Positions 37,473-46,821 of a stretch of DNA of 64,000 nt are shown piece by piece. How positions within the stretch are numbered: position 1 is the first letter of the stretch; every line of letters begins with the position of its first letter. The stretch lies in contig LVZB01000013.1 of NCBI GenBank assembly GCA_023101485.1, positions 1 to 64,000 of the forward strand, given 5' to 3'. The position numbers were made by a program, and so were the translations under genes. The notes beneath the pieces were generated by a model. That model worked only from the letters and a program-made list of their open reading frames with translations. It had not been told where the DNA came from and made no database searches. The stretch comes from Pasteurellaceae bacterium Macca. Its GTDB lineage: Bacteria; Pseudomonadota; Gammaproteobacteria; Enterobacterales; Pasteurellaceae.

Positions 37473-38687
37473 ATGAAAAACAAAACATTTGGCAGTGCCT
37501 TGATTGTTGCAGGCACAACGATTGGCGGAGGGATGCTTGCCATGCCTCTGACTTCTGCGGGAATTGGCTTTGGCTTTACTCTTGCTTTATTGATTGGCTT
37601 ATGGCTATTGCTCTGTTTTAGTGCGTTACTGTTTGTAGAACTGTATCAAACGGTTGACAGTGATGCGGGTATCGGCACATTAGCGGAGAAATATTACGGC
37701 ACTTTTGGGCGTGTGATTTCTACCGCAGTGTTAATTATTTTCCTCTATGCGATTTTATCCGCCTATGTATCGGGCGGTAGCTCATTATTAAGCGCCTTTT
37801 TACCGACGATTGTCGATGCGGAAACCACAAGTCGCATTGCGGGTATCATCTTTACCCTCGTATTTGGGGCTTTTGTCGTGATTGGCACAAACAGCGTTGA
37901 TGCGGTGAATCGCCTTCTATTCGGCTCAAAAATCCTGTTCTTTATTTTGGTGTTAGTCTTGCTTTTCCCCCATATTTCTTTACAGAATTTATTGGAAATG
38001 CCGATTGAAAATGCCTTATTGATTTCAGCAAGCCCGATTTTCTTTACCTCTTTTGGTTTCCATGGTTCGATCCCAAGCTTAAATAAATACCTCGAAGGGA
38101 ATGTGAAATCCCTCCGAACTGCCATTTTGGTCGGGACATCCATTCCCCTTGTTGCCTATATTTTATGGCAACTCGCCACCCACGGCGTATTAAGCCAAGG
38201 GGAGTTTTTAGCGATTTTAGACAAAGATCCGACCCTTAACGGTTTAGCCGTAGCCGCAAGCCATATTACAGGGAGTGAGATCATCGGCGTTACGGTGCGA
38301 ATTTTCTCCGCCTTAGCCTTGATTACCTCATTCTTAGGCGTTGCACTTGGCTTATTAGAAGCCCTTGAAGATCTCTTTAAGCGGATGAAACTACCCACAC
38401 CACGTTTAGGCTTAGGTGTGCTGACCTTCTTACCCCCGATGCTCTTTGCTTTCTTCTATCCGCAAGGTTTTATTGCTGCTCTCGGTTATGCCGGGCAAAT
38501 GTTTGCGTTCTATGCGATTGTGTTACCCATTGCGATGGTGTGGAAACTTCGCCGTCAATTCCCGAATGCAAGTTACCGTGTGAAAGGGGGCAATATTGCT
38601 TTAGTCGTGGCGTTAGTCATTGGCGTGGCGATTGTGATTGTGCCTTTCCTTGTGCAAGCTGGCTACTTGCCAAAAGTGGTGGGTTAA
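37473..38687 (+). CDS. tyrP: aromatic amino acid permease, TyrP-type
   Basis: 404 residues from ATG 37473 (GGAGAG upstream); upstream codons in frame are not protein-like. MKNKTFGSALIVAGTTIGGG and MLAMPLTSAGIGFGFTLALL match the HAAAP family (TyrP, Mtr, TnaB) with about 11 membrane helices. FFTSFGFHGSIPSLNKYLEG and ALEDLFKRMKLP favour TyrP. Proton-driven tyrosine uptake in the inner membrane. No convincing TyrR box seen. Confidence 0.85.
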   Translation: MKNKTFGSALIVAGTTIGGGMLAMPLTSAGIGFGFTLALLIGLWLLLCFSALLFVELYQTVDSDAGIGTLAEKYYGTFGRVISTAVLIIFLYAILSAYVSGGSSLLSAFLPTIVDAETTSRIAGIIFTLVFGAFVVIGTNSVDAVNRLLFGSKILFFILVLVLLFPHISLQNLLEMPIENALLISASPIFFTSFGFHGSIPSLNKYLEGNVKSLRTAILVGTSIPLVAYILWQLATHGVLSQGEFLAILDKDPTLNGLAVAASHITGSEIIGVTVRIFSALALITSFLGVALGLLEALEDLFKRMKLPTPRLGLGVLTFLPPMLFAFFYPQGFIAALGYAGQMFAFYAIVLPIAMVWKLRRQFPNASYRVKGGNIALVVALVIGVAIVIVPFLVQAGYLPKVVG

Positions 38688-38767
38688 TTGCGAACTCCCG
38701 ATATTTCTCTCCTTTGCTCAAATTGAGGGGGAATAAAAAGAGCGGGGTGCAAAATCTTGTTTAAAAA

Positions 38768-38812
38768 CGACCGCTTGTTTCTGTGATGAATTGGAACAAG
38801 CGGTCGAATTTT
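38768..38812. terminator. bidirectional terminator made of two inverted uptake signals
   Basis: CGACCGCTTGTT (38768-38779) pairs with AACAAGCGGTCG (38795-38806), followed by AATTTTTTCC on the plus side and an A5 run on the other. It serves both tyrP and the convergent yhbP. Confidence 0.85.
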
Positions 38813-38824
38813 TTCCTTATTTTG

Positions 38825-39256
38825 TTAGTGTGCTTGCCAAATCTGCTTTTGCGCGAAAAGAAAGCGGTTGCTGGTGTGCTTGATGTAGGTAAAGTGAATT
38901 GCCCACACATCACTTTGGCGTAATTTTGCAATAGGGTGGCGGGCAAGGTAGAGATCAAGAGCGTGTTGGCGTGCTTTTTCATTGTGGAGAAGCTGTGCCG
39001 TGGCACGAAATTGGATGCCCTCAATTTCTCGCACCGTTTGAGGTTGCCCCGCGATAGTGCCGACAATATGATTATTCTCCAACATCAATTTACCGTGTTG
39101 GGTCGTGGTGTCGGTTAAGAGAATCAAGCCGTTGTGTTGTTCATCAAAGGCATAAAAACAGCTTGCACACCACATCTCGCCCTCGTTTTGGCAAGCCAGG
39201 CTAACAACGTGATGTTGATGAAGAAAGGTGCGAATATCTTGCGGTATAAGGGGCAT
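38825..39256 (-). CDS. yhbP: YhbP-family pyridoxamine 5'-phosphate oxidase-like protein
   Basis: 143 residues: HQHHVVSLACQNEGEMWCAS, CFYAFDEQHNGLILLTDTTT, IAGQPQTVREIEGIQFRATA, SDVWAIHFTYIKHTSNRFLF. This is the split-barrel FMN-binding family of E. coli YhbP (UPF0306); substrate unknown. Its start immediately follows the ubiX stop, so the two are probably co-transcribed. Confidence 0.85.
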   Translation of the reverse strand: MPLIPQDIRTFLHQHHVVSLACQNEGEMWCASCFYAFDEQHNGLILLTDTTTQHGKLMLENNHIVGTIAGQPQTVREIEGIQFRATAQLLHNEKARQHALDLYLARHPIAKLRQSDVWAIHFTYIKHTSNRFLFAQKQIWQAH

Positions 39257-39823
39257 TTATTTTCCTTCCCAGCGTTTAATATTTAAATCAATATCAAAGA
39301 GATCTAAGGCGCGGGCAGTGCTGTGGGTGATGATTTCATCGACACTTTGTGGTTGATGATAAAGCGCTGGTACAGGAGGAAAAATAATTCCGCCCATTTC
39401 AGTGACCTTACGCATATTATCCAAATGGGTTAAATGCAGCGGGGTTTCCCGCACCATAAGCACTAATCGGCGACGTTCTTTGAGAATCACATCCGCAGCA
39501 CGGGTAAGAAGATTATCGCTAAATCCGTGGGCCACCGAGGCAAGGGTTCGCATGGAGCAGGGGGCAATCAACATGCCACGCGTTTTAAACGAACCGCTGG
39601 CAATGCTTGCGCCGAGATTTTCGATAGGATGAACCACATCGGCAAGGGCGAGGAGATCGGCTTCACTGATATCCGTTTCATATTGGCGAGTGAGTTGCGC
39701 CCCTTTGGAAATCACTAAATGGGTTTCGATATGTGCAAGGGGTTTAAGCAGTTCGAGGGCTTTGTAGCCATACTGAAAACCACTTGCGCCACTAATACCA
39801 ATAATAATGCGTTCAGTTGCCAT
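39257..39823 (-). CDS. ubiX: flavin prenyltransferase UbiX
   Basis: 188 residues: [80 protein letters not shown]. It makes prenylated FMN, the cofactor of UbiD decarboxylases in ubiquinone synthesis. Usual length. Confidence 0.95.
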   Translation of the reverse strand: MATERIIIGISGASGFQYGYKALELLKPLAHIETHLVISKGAQLTRQYETDISEADLLALADVVHPIENLGASIASGSFKTRGMLIAPCSMRTLASVAHGFSDNLLTRAADVILKERRRLVLMVRETPLHLTHLDNMRKVTEMGGIIFPPVPALYHQPQSVDEIITHSTARALDLFDIDLNIKRWEGK

Positions 39824-39916
39824 AAAATGCCTTAATTTACCGTGTAAATGCTTGAAAAAAATAGGGAAGTGGGTAGTATAGCGAATTCTTTATTTTTTTC
39901 ACAAATTTAATTTTTT

Positions 39917-40852
39917 ATGACGGAACAGAGTTCGCAAAAAGAGAAAAAGCAGGCTTACAATTTGAATAAATTGCAAAAACGCCTCCGCCGGAATATGGGT
40001 AATGCCATTAGCGATTTTAATATGATCGAAGAAGGCGATCGGGTGATGGTCTGCTTATCTGGTGGTAAAGATAGCTATACGCTATTAGATATTCTGCTCA
40101 ATTTAAAAATTAACGCACCGATTCATTTTGATATTGTGGCGGTCAATCTCGACCAAAAACAGCCCGGCTTTCCCGAGCATATTTTGCCTAATTATCTCAC
40201 GGAATTAGGGGTAGAGTATAAAATCGTAGAAGAGAATACCTACGCCATTGTGAAGGATAAAATTCCCGAAGGGAAAACCACCTGCTCACTCTGCTCACGC
40301 CTTCGCCGTGGGATCTTATACCGCACGGCAACGGAACTGGGTGCGACAAAAATTGCCCTCGGTCATCACCGTGATGATATGCTTGAAACACTATTTTTAA
40401 ATATGTTTTATGGCGGTAAGCTCAAAAGCATGCCCCCTAAATTGATTAGCGATGACGGCAAACACATTGTGATTCGCCCCTTAGCTTATTGTAAGGAAAA
40501 AGAGATCGAACGCTATGCCGAAGCTAAGGCCTTCCCGATTATTCCTTGTAATCTATGCGGTTCTCAACCTAATTTACAGCGCCAAGTGGTGAAAGAGATG
40601 TTACAGCAGTGGGATCGTCAATTCCCTGGGCGGATTGAAACGATGTTCAGCGCCTTGCAAAATGTGACCCCGTCCCATTTGTGTGATCCAAATCTCTTTG
40701 ATTTTAAACATATTCAACGGGGTAAGTTGATTGACGGCGTTGAAGGCGATATCGCCTTTGATAAGGCAGAGATTCCAACACAACCGTTGGTACAAGATGA
40801 CGAGAGTGATTATGCTGAAAACGGGATTATTCCGTTTAAGGTTGTCGCTTAA
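39917..40852 (+). CDS. ttcA: tRNA 2-thiocytidine(32) synthetase TtcA
   Basis: 311 residues. PP-loop [20 protein letters not shown] and two Cys motifs, [10 protein letters not shown] and [10 protein letters not shown], which hold a [4Fe-4S] cluster. [20 protein letters not shown] is also conserved. It thiolates cytidine 32 of certain tRNAs. Starts a plus-strand pair with the antiporter 48 nt downstream. Confidence 0.96.
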   Translation: MTEQSSQKEKKQAYNLNKLQKRLRRNMGNAISDFNMIEEGDRVMVCLSGGKDSYTLLDILLNLKINAPIHFDIVAVNLDQKQPGFPEHILPNYLTELGVEYKIVEENTYAIVKDKIPEGKTTCSLCSRLRRGILYRTATELGATKIALGHHRDDMLETLFLNMFYGGKLKSMPPKLISDDGKHIVIRPLAYCKEKEIERYAEAKAFPIIPCNLCGSQPNLQRQVVKEMLQQWDRQFPGRIETMFSALQNVTPSHLCDPNLFDFKHIQRGKLIDGVEGDIAFDKAEIPTQPLVQDDESDYAENGIIPFKVVA

Positions 40853-40900
40853 ATCATTCATATTTCATACCATTATTTTTATTATTAGGAGGTAAACACA

Positions 40901-42285
40901 ATGTTATTAAGTAACGAAGTGGTGATCTCAATTATCGTGTTACTCGTATTGAGTTTATTACGCATTAACGTGGTAATTGCATTGATCATCGCCGCATTAA
41001 CGTGCGGAATTTTAGGAAACTACGGCGTGGAAAATGCAGGCCTAACGGAAGCGCTCTCTAAAACTGTCACCACCTTTACCGGTGGCTTAGGGGGGGGGCG
41101 GAAACGGCGATGAACTATGCCGTATTAGGCGCTTTTGCGGTGGCGTTATCCAAATCAGGGGTCACCGATCTCCTTGCTTATAAAGTAATTCAAGCCTTTG
41201 GTAAACATCCAAGTGGTCGTTCGGTATTCTGGTTTAAATATATCGTGCTATTCACGTTGGTCGGCTTCTCGATGGCTTCTCAAAACGTTGTGCCAGTGCA
41301 TATCGCCTTTATCCCGATTGTTGTTCCACCGCTATTAAGTGTGATGAATCAGCTTAAAATTGACCGACGTGCCGTTGCTTGTGCCTTAACATTCGGTTTA
41401 ACCGCAACGTATATGTTAATTCCAGCAGGTTTCGGGCAGATCTTTATTGAGAGTATTCTCGTTAAAAATATCAATACCGCTGGGGCAGAATTTGGTTTAA
41501 GCACCAATGTTGCCGAAGTGACCCAAGCAATGTTTATTCCCGTGCTTGGGATGATTTTAGGCTTGCTTTTCGCCTTATTTGTGAGCTACCGCAAACCGCG
41601 TGTTTATGTCGAAAATAGCCAAGAACCAACGGCGGAAGACTTAGAAAGCCGTGTTTCGCAGGTAAAATCCTTCCACATTGGTGTGAGTATTGTCGCGATT
41701 ATCGCCACTTGCTTTGTGCAACTTTCGACAGATTCCACCGTGCTTGGTGGTTTAGTCGGTTTAATTATCTTTGCCCTTGGCGGTGTGTTTAAATTAAAAC
41801 AGTCGAACGATATTTTCCAAGACGGCTTACGCCTCATGGCGATGATCGGCTTTGTGATGATTGCCGCCAGTGGTTATGCCACAGTGGTTAAATCGACTGG
41901 TGGCGTCCCTGCCTTAGTTGAGAGCTTAAACAGCGTGATTGGCGCAGATAATAAAGCCCTTGCCGCTTTGTTAATGCTTCTCGTGGGTTTATTTATCACC
42001 ATGGGGATCGGCTCTTCGTTCTCTACCGTGCCAGTGATTGCCTCTATTTATGTGCCGTTATGTATCTCCTTTGGCTTCTCGCCATTGGCAACGGTTTCGA
42101 TTATCGGTGTTGCCGCCGCCCTCGGGGATGCAGGTTCGCCGGCATCAGACTCTACCCTTGGTCCAACATCGGGCTTAAATGCGGATGGCAAACACGACCA
42201 CATTTGGGATTCGGTTCTCCCAACCTTTATTCACTATAATCTCCCTCTCCTTGCCTTTGGTTGGGCTGCAGCGATGATTCTCTAA
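40901..42285 (+). pseudogene. Na+/H+ antiporter family protein, frame split at G9 tract
   Basis: N-terminal part (MLLSNEVVISIIVLLVLSLL to TFTGGLGGG) and C-terminal part (MNYAVLGAFAVALSKSGVTD to the stop at 42285) are one integral membrane protein of about 461 residues, NhaC/YuiF-like. It carries GLGGGAETAMNYAVLGAFAV and AALGDAGSPASDSTLGPTSG. They are out of frame by one base at a run of nine G (41090-41098); ten would restore the motif. No other lesion, so this is either phase variation or a sequencing error. Confidence 0.8.
41090..41098 (+). repeat. G9 homopolymer inside antiporter gene
   Basis: Nine consecutive G; frame 0 needs ten (TTA GGG GGG GGG GCG GAA). Poly-G tracts of this length are typical phase-variation switches in Pasteurellaceae. 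Confidence 0.7.
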
Positions 42286-42304
42286 GGTGCAAAAAACGCT
42301 AAAA

Positions 42305-42332
42305 ATAAGACCGCTTGTAAGGCGGTCTTTGT
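42305..42332 (+). terminator. antiporter terminator with embedded uptake signal
   Basis: AAGACCGC (42307-42314) pairs with GCGGTCTT (42322-42329); TTTGTC follows. GACCGCTTGT at 42309-42318 is an uptake signal. Confidence 0.75.
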
Positions 42333-42381
42333 CTATCTCATAGAAACAAAAAATGAAATTTATTTTTTAATCCACGAATGG

Positions 42382-42663
42382 GTGAAATTGAGCTTTAGGA
42401 TAGTCAATATCGCAGTAATACCACAAGAGGTATATCACCTACATTTAATAATGTTCAATACTAGAAATAATGCAATTCAAGAAGTAATTTATGAATTGAC
42501 ACAACATAAATCGTTTTCTCCCGAAGTTAAAAGTAATGCCATAATGAATCTACGGAATGGGAATTTCATAACTTATACTGTTGGGAGTGGTAAAGTAAAA
42601 AATTCGGTTATACAAAAGTATTGTAATTATAAAAATATGATAATTAGGAGAGAACAAATATGA
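42382..42663 (+). CDS. unknown AT-rich ORF, possible toxin C-terminal fragment
   Basis: Open for 93 codons from a TTG; from ATG 42451 it would be 70 residues (MFNTRNNAIQEVIYELTQHK onward). No ribosome site supports either start. Sequence is Asn/Lys/Ile-rich and unlike its core neighbours. Its stop overlaps ATG 42661 of the next frame (ATATGA), the overlap typical of a toxin followed by its immunity gene, but I do not recognise the family. Possibly a displaced cassette remnant. Confidence 0.35.
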   Translation: MKLSFRIVNIAVIPQEVYHLHLIMFNTRNNAIQEVIYELTQHKSFSPEVKSNAIMNLRNGNFITYTVGSGKVKNSVIQKYCNYKNMIIRREQI

Positions 42664-43041
42664 ACTTAAAAAATTCTTTAGAAACTCATAAAGAGATTTA
42701 TAGTAGAAAAGGATTTATACATGATCTTATCATATTGGAAAGCTTAGTATTTGGGGTCATAATTCGAATTGTTGTGATCTGATATATGAATCTGCTCCTT
42801 ATCATAGTAAATTAGACAATTCTGTAAAAGTAAAAACGCCATTAAACCCACAAGAAGCGTTAAATAAATCTATCCAAATAAAATTAACTTCTCCAAGAAG
42901 AATTTAAGTTGATAAAAACAATAAAGAATTTATTTTTTGATAAAACACATGATAATATATCATGAGCATGTTAGGAAATGGGAGGATTTAACCAAAGAAA
43001 TGAAAAATAATATTACAGATAAAAAAGGGAAGAATAGAATG
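42661..43041 (+). pseudogene. decayed polymorphic-toxin C-terminal domain (resembles polymorphic toxin type 17)
   Basis: Frame fragments in order: MNLKNSLETHKEIYSRKGFI (perhaps the start of a lost immunity gene), then GKLSIWGHNSNCCDLIYESA, PYHSKLDNSVKVKTPLNPQE, ALNKSIQIKLTSPRRI, a stop, VDKNNKEFIF, then FDKTHDN and YHEHVRKWEDLTKEMKNNIT. This blocks-in-order pattern (DLIY.APYH...NGQ-type...VQ.KSTSPRR..VFDxT...YHxHVR.W.xLTPxM) is what I recall of polymorphic toxin type 17. Several frameshifts and a nonsense codon break it. With one A fewer in the A6 run at 43022-43027 the domain would end DKKGRIE with its TGA overlapping the next ATG. Confidence 0.65.
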
Positions 43042-43377
43042 AGATATAAAGAATTAAGCCCAATTTCTATAAGTAAGTTTAATGAAATTGTAAATGAGAA
43101 TAATGTAGGTAAAATTGTAGAAGCCATGATTTCTATTTCAATATATTCTAAAAATAGAAAGTGGGTGAAAGAAGTAATTTTATCTAGTTTAAATAGTCAA
43201 AATCCAGAAATATTTAGAGGAGCAATCGTTAGTTTGTCGCATATCGCTAGAATTGATAAAAATCTAAATATAGAAGAAATAGTAAGAATGATAAATAAAA
43301 ACTTTAATAAGATCTTATATCAAGGTGAAATCGAAGATTTAATTGATGATATTGCTATTTTTCAAAAACAAAACTAA
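43039..43377 (+). CDS. probable cognate immunity protein
   Basis: 112 residues from ATG 43039 (AGGGAAG nearby): MRYKELSPISISKFNEIVNE, then VGKIVEAMISISIYSKNRKW and NPEIFRGAIVSLSHIARIDK. All-helical with two HEAT-like repeats, a fold common in immunity proteins of this toxin class. It starts exactly where the toxin remnant should stop (predicted ATGA overlap). Intact although the toxin is dead, as expected for an orphan immunity gene. The specific family is not recognised. Confidence 0.6.
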   Translation: MRYKELSPISISKFNEIVNENNVGKIVEAMISISIYSKNRKWVKEVILSSLNSQNPEIFRGAIVSLSHIARIDKNLNIEEIVRMINKNFNKILYQGEIEDLIDDIAIFQKQN

Positions 43378-43769
43378 GTTAACATATGAGTTTTTGTGAA
43401 AGGGAGTATTTAAGCACTAACTATTTACTACATATGTGAGATATATTGTTATTAAGGGTTAAATTATCTAAATAACACGTAAAATATAAAGGTGAAATAG
43501 AATAAATTGGATATAATAGTAGATTATAGTTTTGACTATTTAAACAGAGGTCCTTATTAAAATTTAATGCCAACTATCCAGTTGAAGAAGATATTATTTT
43601 TTATAGAAAAATTAGTTAAAACTAGGCTTGTCAAAAGAATGGCTTTTATCTAATTGGAATAAGTAGATTACAGAAATAGATATTAATCAAATTTGGTTAT
43701 GTATCGAATTAGGCGTAAAATATTTTTAAATGATTTAGTAAAAATATGAGTATTTTATATGATAATTTA
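43378..43769 (+). pseudogene. AT-rich stretch with fragments of another degraded small gene
   Basis: Between about 43508 and 43730, broken frames give LDIIVDYSFDYLNRGPY, KFNANYPVEEDIIFYRKI, GLSKEWLLSNWNK and ITEIDINQIWLCIELGVKYF. They read like one small acidic protein interrupted by stops and shifts, possibly another immunity gene. Nothing else is seen in this 390-nt gap. Confidence 0.4.
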
Positions 43770-44254
43770 GGGGCTGTCCTAGATAACAGTAAAATTTCTT
43801 ATTTTGGAGATACACTATCTAAATGAGAAAAAGTCGTCTAAGCTAGCACAAACAATTTAAACTCATTGAACTTTTTGTTGTAGACGTAACAGTAAGAACA
43901 GTCATTGGGCTGGGGAGCCAGTGGCAAAACAGCGGTGTTTGGGCTTCTCAAGCATAACGGCAAGGTTTACACGGATTATTACCGCAGTGGCGTTAGATGT
44001 GAGCGAATTTAATCATTTTCGCATAAATTACAGCACACACTTTGCTGAAAAGCAAAATTATATCAACGGTATTGAGAATTTTTGGAGCGAAGCAAGAGGC
44101 ATTTACGCTAATTTAATAGTATTCCTAAAGCCCATTTTGAACTGTATTTGAAGGAATGTGAATGGCGTTTTAATTATTCCAACTTGAAAGACCAAATTTC
44201 TATTTTAAAACAATTAGTTAAGGGAACTTTTTGCTAGTTATCTAGGATAGCCCC
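43770..44254 (+). mobile_element. IS1595-family (IS1016-like) element copy 2, internally deleted
   Basis: Left end GGGGCTGTCCTAGATAAC (43770-43787) is identical to copy 1; the right end (44237-44254) has one mismatch. The length is 485 bp against 682. The transposase, now on the plus strand, starts at ATG 43823 (MRKSRLS then TAG) and lacks the catalytic DESYF region. A second deletion joins KVYT directly to DYYRS, apparently through the repeated VYT codons. The end HINGIENFW-type block survives in 43921-44151. No matching target duplication: flanks ATAATTTA and AAATATAA differ. Older than copy 1. Confidence 0.9.
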
Positions 44255-44382
44255 AAATATAAAACCAATTGAATCAAAGTAGTTATTGATAAAAACGTAG
44301 GTAAGGTTATAACGGTAACTGATGAAAAATAATACCTTAAATAAGAGCAGCTTATGTAAAAAAGATAATATTAGGAGTGGTT

Positions 44383-44757
44383 ATGTTAAAAGCTGATTTA
44401 AAAAATATTTCTTTTTATACAGTATCTAATAAACATGAAGCTCAATTGGTAATGTTAGAACCTGTATGTTGTTTAACGTTATCATTATCTATAGGTGAAA
44501 TGAATAGTCCATGTTCGGACTATTTTTTAGTTCATATTGTCAATATCAATTGGGTAAAGTATTGGGTGCAAAAGGATAAATTATTACCAGGAGAAAAAAT
44601 AATTATTGTAGATTTGGATAATTTTGAAGAATTAGAGGAAAAACTAAAAATTTTTGTAAACTCTATAGAGGGTGAAAGCTGGGAAGATATTTTGAAGAAA
44701 TTGAGAAAATACTTTGGTTGGGAATATGAAGATCATAATTTTGTTAATTTATTATAG
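44383..44757 (+). CDS. Imm8-family-like immunity protein
   Basis: 124 residues from ATG 44383 (GGAG six bases upstream). MLKADLKNISFYTVSN opens like the MKAELKSL start of Imm8. VHIVNINWVKYWVQKDKLLP, KIIIVDLDNFEELEEKLKIF and VNSIEGESWEDILKKLRKYF match its pattern up to the terminal WEYED. Imm8 proteins protect against polymorphic toxins. No matching toxin lies beside it, and a dead IS separates it from the other cassette. Confidence 0.65.
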   Translation: MLKADLKNISFYTVSNKHEAQLVMLEPVCCLTLSLSIGEMNSPCSDYFLVHIVNINWVKYWVQKDKLLPGEKIIIVDLDNFEELEEKLKIFVNSIEGESWEDILKKLRKYFGWEYEDHNFVNLL

Positions 44758-44774
44758 AAGATAGGATTTTCATT

Positions 44775-44851
44775 ATTAATACAAGCGGTCGAATTTTTCA
44801 GAAATTTTGTTTTGAGCAAAGTTTTTAGAAAATTCGACCGCTTGTATTAAT
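44775..44851. terminator. large inverted pair of uptake signals, terminator-like
   Basis: ATTAATACAAGCGGTCGAAT with trailing T5 (44775-44798) and its complement (44829-44851) can form a stem over 20 bp long with about a 30-nt loop. It sits between the convergent Imm8-like gene and the FkbM gene. Confidence 0.7.
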
Positions 44852-44871
44852 CGATAAAAGTAAAAATGATT

Positions 44872-45699
44872 TTAAACCTCGGATAAATTCACGTTTTCTA
44901 AGCAAGGATCATCTTGGTGAATGGCTAATACATTTAAGCCAATAGCAAATAGTTGATAGCCAAGGGGAGCGAGAATAGCCTTTACTGCAGGAATTCCCGA
45001 TTTTAAGACCTCTACGAGTAATATCGGTTTAAATCGGGCAATCAGTTGGGCGCCACTGTTAAGGACTTCTTGTTCCATACCTTCAACATCCATTTTGATA
45101 AAATCTAAGCGTTGGAGATTAAGTTTATCAAGGGCTAAGAGAGGTACGGGTTGAGTGCGTTGGTAGTTTACATCTTGCCCAATAAATTCAGGGGTAGCAA
45201 GCGGTTTAAGCTCTAAGCTACCGAAAGAGGCTGACTGGTTATAGTCAATTATAGGAATGTCTAAGTGGGATTGGTGAGAGTCATCGCCGAGAGCAATATT
45301 CATTGCTCGTACGTTGAATAAGTTATTTATCGCGATATTACCGGCTAAGGCATAATAAACACGTTCTTGTGCTTCAAAGGCTAATACTTCTCCCCAATGT
45401 GTCATTTCAATTCCCCAAGGAATAGTGTGAGCACCAATGTTTGCACCACAATCGAGGGCAATAACGCCATCACCGAAATAATGGCGTCTTAGACGTAACA
45501 GGTTTAATGCAAGGGAAATTTCATCAGGATCAAAAGCAGAAGTGCTAAGATATTGATAACCTACGCCATAAGTTTCTCCGATTCTGTTAGTTTGTTGGTC
45601 GAAACGATTGACAATCATCGTGCCTGTTTGTGTCGAAGTAATGACAAAAGCCAAGGGTCGTAGGCTATGATTAATACTATTTGAACTTGGGGAAGACAT
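44872..45699 (-). CDS. FkbM family SAM-dependent methyltransferase
   Basis: 275 residues from ATG 45699 (AGGACTT upstream). SAM motif VIALDCGANIGAHTIPWGIE, then GEVLAFEAQERVYYALAGNI and LDFIKMDVEGMEQEVLNSGA are hallmarks of FkbM methyltransferases. Members modify sugars or other small molecules; the substrate here cannot be inferred. The neighbours (toxin graveyard and folD) give no pathway hint. Confidence 0.8.
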   Translation of the reverse strand: MSSPSSNSINHSLRPLAFVITSTQTGTMIVNRFDQQTNRIGETYGVGYQYLSTSAFDPDEISLALNLLRLRRHYFGDGVIALDCGANIGAHTIPWGIEMTHWGEVLAFEAQERVYYALAGNIAINNLFNVRAMNIALGDDSHQSHLDIPIIDYNQSASFGSLELKPLATPEFIGQDVNYQRTQPVPLLALDKLNLQRLDFIKMDVEGMEQEVLNSGAQLIARFKPILLVEVLKSGIPAVKAILAPLGYQLFAIGLNVLAIHQDDPCLENVNLSEV

Positions 45700-45794
45700 G
45701 AAAGAAGTCCTATATAAAAACAATGTTATACGATTTAAAATTCAGATTAAACTCAACGAATAATATCGTAAGCCGTATTTTGATATAAAGTGTA

Positions 45795-46643
45795 TTAAAT
45801 ATGGTGTTGGTAAGCCTGCAGAGTATTTTGCATCAGCATGGCGACTGTCATTGGACCGACCCCGCCCGGGACTGGCGTAATAAAGCTCGCTTTTTGGGAA
45901 GCAACATCATATTCCACATCGCCGACTAATTTGCCCTCAATGCGGTTGATACCAACATCAATGACAATCGCTCCTTCTTTAATCCATTCGCCAGGGATAA
46001 ATTGCGGTTTGCCCACAGCGACAACCAAAATATCTGCTTGGCGAACGTGGTGGGCAAGATCTTGTGTAAAGCGGTGTGTGACGGTTACCGTACAGCCGGC
46101 AAGTAATAATTCCAACGCCATTGGGCGACCGACAATATTTGATGCGCCGACAATTACGGCGTGTTTGCCATAAAGATCAATGCTCGTGGTTTCTAACAGC
46201 TTCATCACACCGTAAGGCGTGCAAGCGCGTAATGTTGGGATTCGTTGGCATAATCGCCCAACATTGTAGGGGTGAAAACCATCGACATCTTTATCCGGCG
46301 AAATCGTTTCAATGACTTTGCTTGAATCAATCTGTTTTGGTAGAGGTAATTGCACTAGGATTCCATCCACGGATTCATCGTGATTTAATTCCTCAATAAG
46401 GGTTAATAATTCACTTTCACTGGTATTTTCTGGCAGATCGTAAGATTTAGATTGAATGCCAATTTCAGCACAGCTTTTGCGTTTGCTATTGACATAAACT
46501 TGTGAGGCTGGATCAGCACCAACTAAAATAACAGCGAGGCTTGGCGCACGTTTTCCTTCTGTAATAAATTGTGCAATTTGTGTCGCAATTTGTTGTTTTA
46601 TCGTATTTGAAAGAGTAGTACCCGAAATAATTTGTGCTGGCAT
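45795..46643 (-). CDS. folD: bifunctional methylenetetrahydrofolate dehydrogenase/cyclohydrolase FolD
   Basis: 282 residues: [20 protein letters not shown] (catalytic Tyr and Lys of YVNSKRKSC), [24 protein letters not shown] site [20 protein letters not shown] and the C-terminal [20 protein letters not shown]. It converts 5,10-methylene-THF to 10-formyl-THF. Divergent from the tRNA pair. Confidence 0.97.
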   Translation of the reverse strand: MPAQIISGTTLSNTIKQQIATQIAQFITEGKRAPSLAVILVGADPASQVYVNSKRKSCAEIGIQSKSYDLPENTSESELLTLIEELNHDESVDGILVQLPLPKQIDSSKVIETISPDKDVDGFHPYNVGRLCQRIPTLRACTPYGVMKLLETTSIDLYGKHAVIVGASNIVGRPMALELLLAGCTVTVTHRFTQDLAHHVRQADILVVAVGKPQFIPGEWIKEGAIVIDVGINRIEGKLVGDVEYDVASQKASFITPVPGGVGPMTVAMLMQNTLQAYQHHI

Positions 46644-46777
46644 GATAATTCCTCGTAAAAGCCAAAAAGAGAAGGACGAAAACGTTTGCTATTCTCTCAA
46701 AAAAAGCCTGTAAAAGTAAGTGAAAAATGTGGAATGCATGAAGAATAGGCAGTTAAATCAAATTCGCTAAAAAGCCA

Positions 46778-46805
46778 TTGACGAAGCGAGCAGAATTTCT
46801 ATAAT
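46778..46805 (+). promoter_or_regulatory. promoter of the tRNA-Pro/tRNA-Arg unit
   Basis: TTGACG (46778-46783), 16-bp spacer, TATAAT (46800-46805); the first tRNA begins 17 nt downstream. Confidence 0.85.
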
Positions 46806-46821
46806 AGCACACATCTTATGT

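Noticed and set aside
40901-42285. Programmed ribosomal frameshift at the G9 tract
   Set aside because: Needing exactly one extra base at a long homopolymer is better explained by slippage or sequencing; no stimulatory structure is evident.
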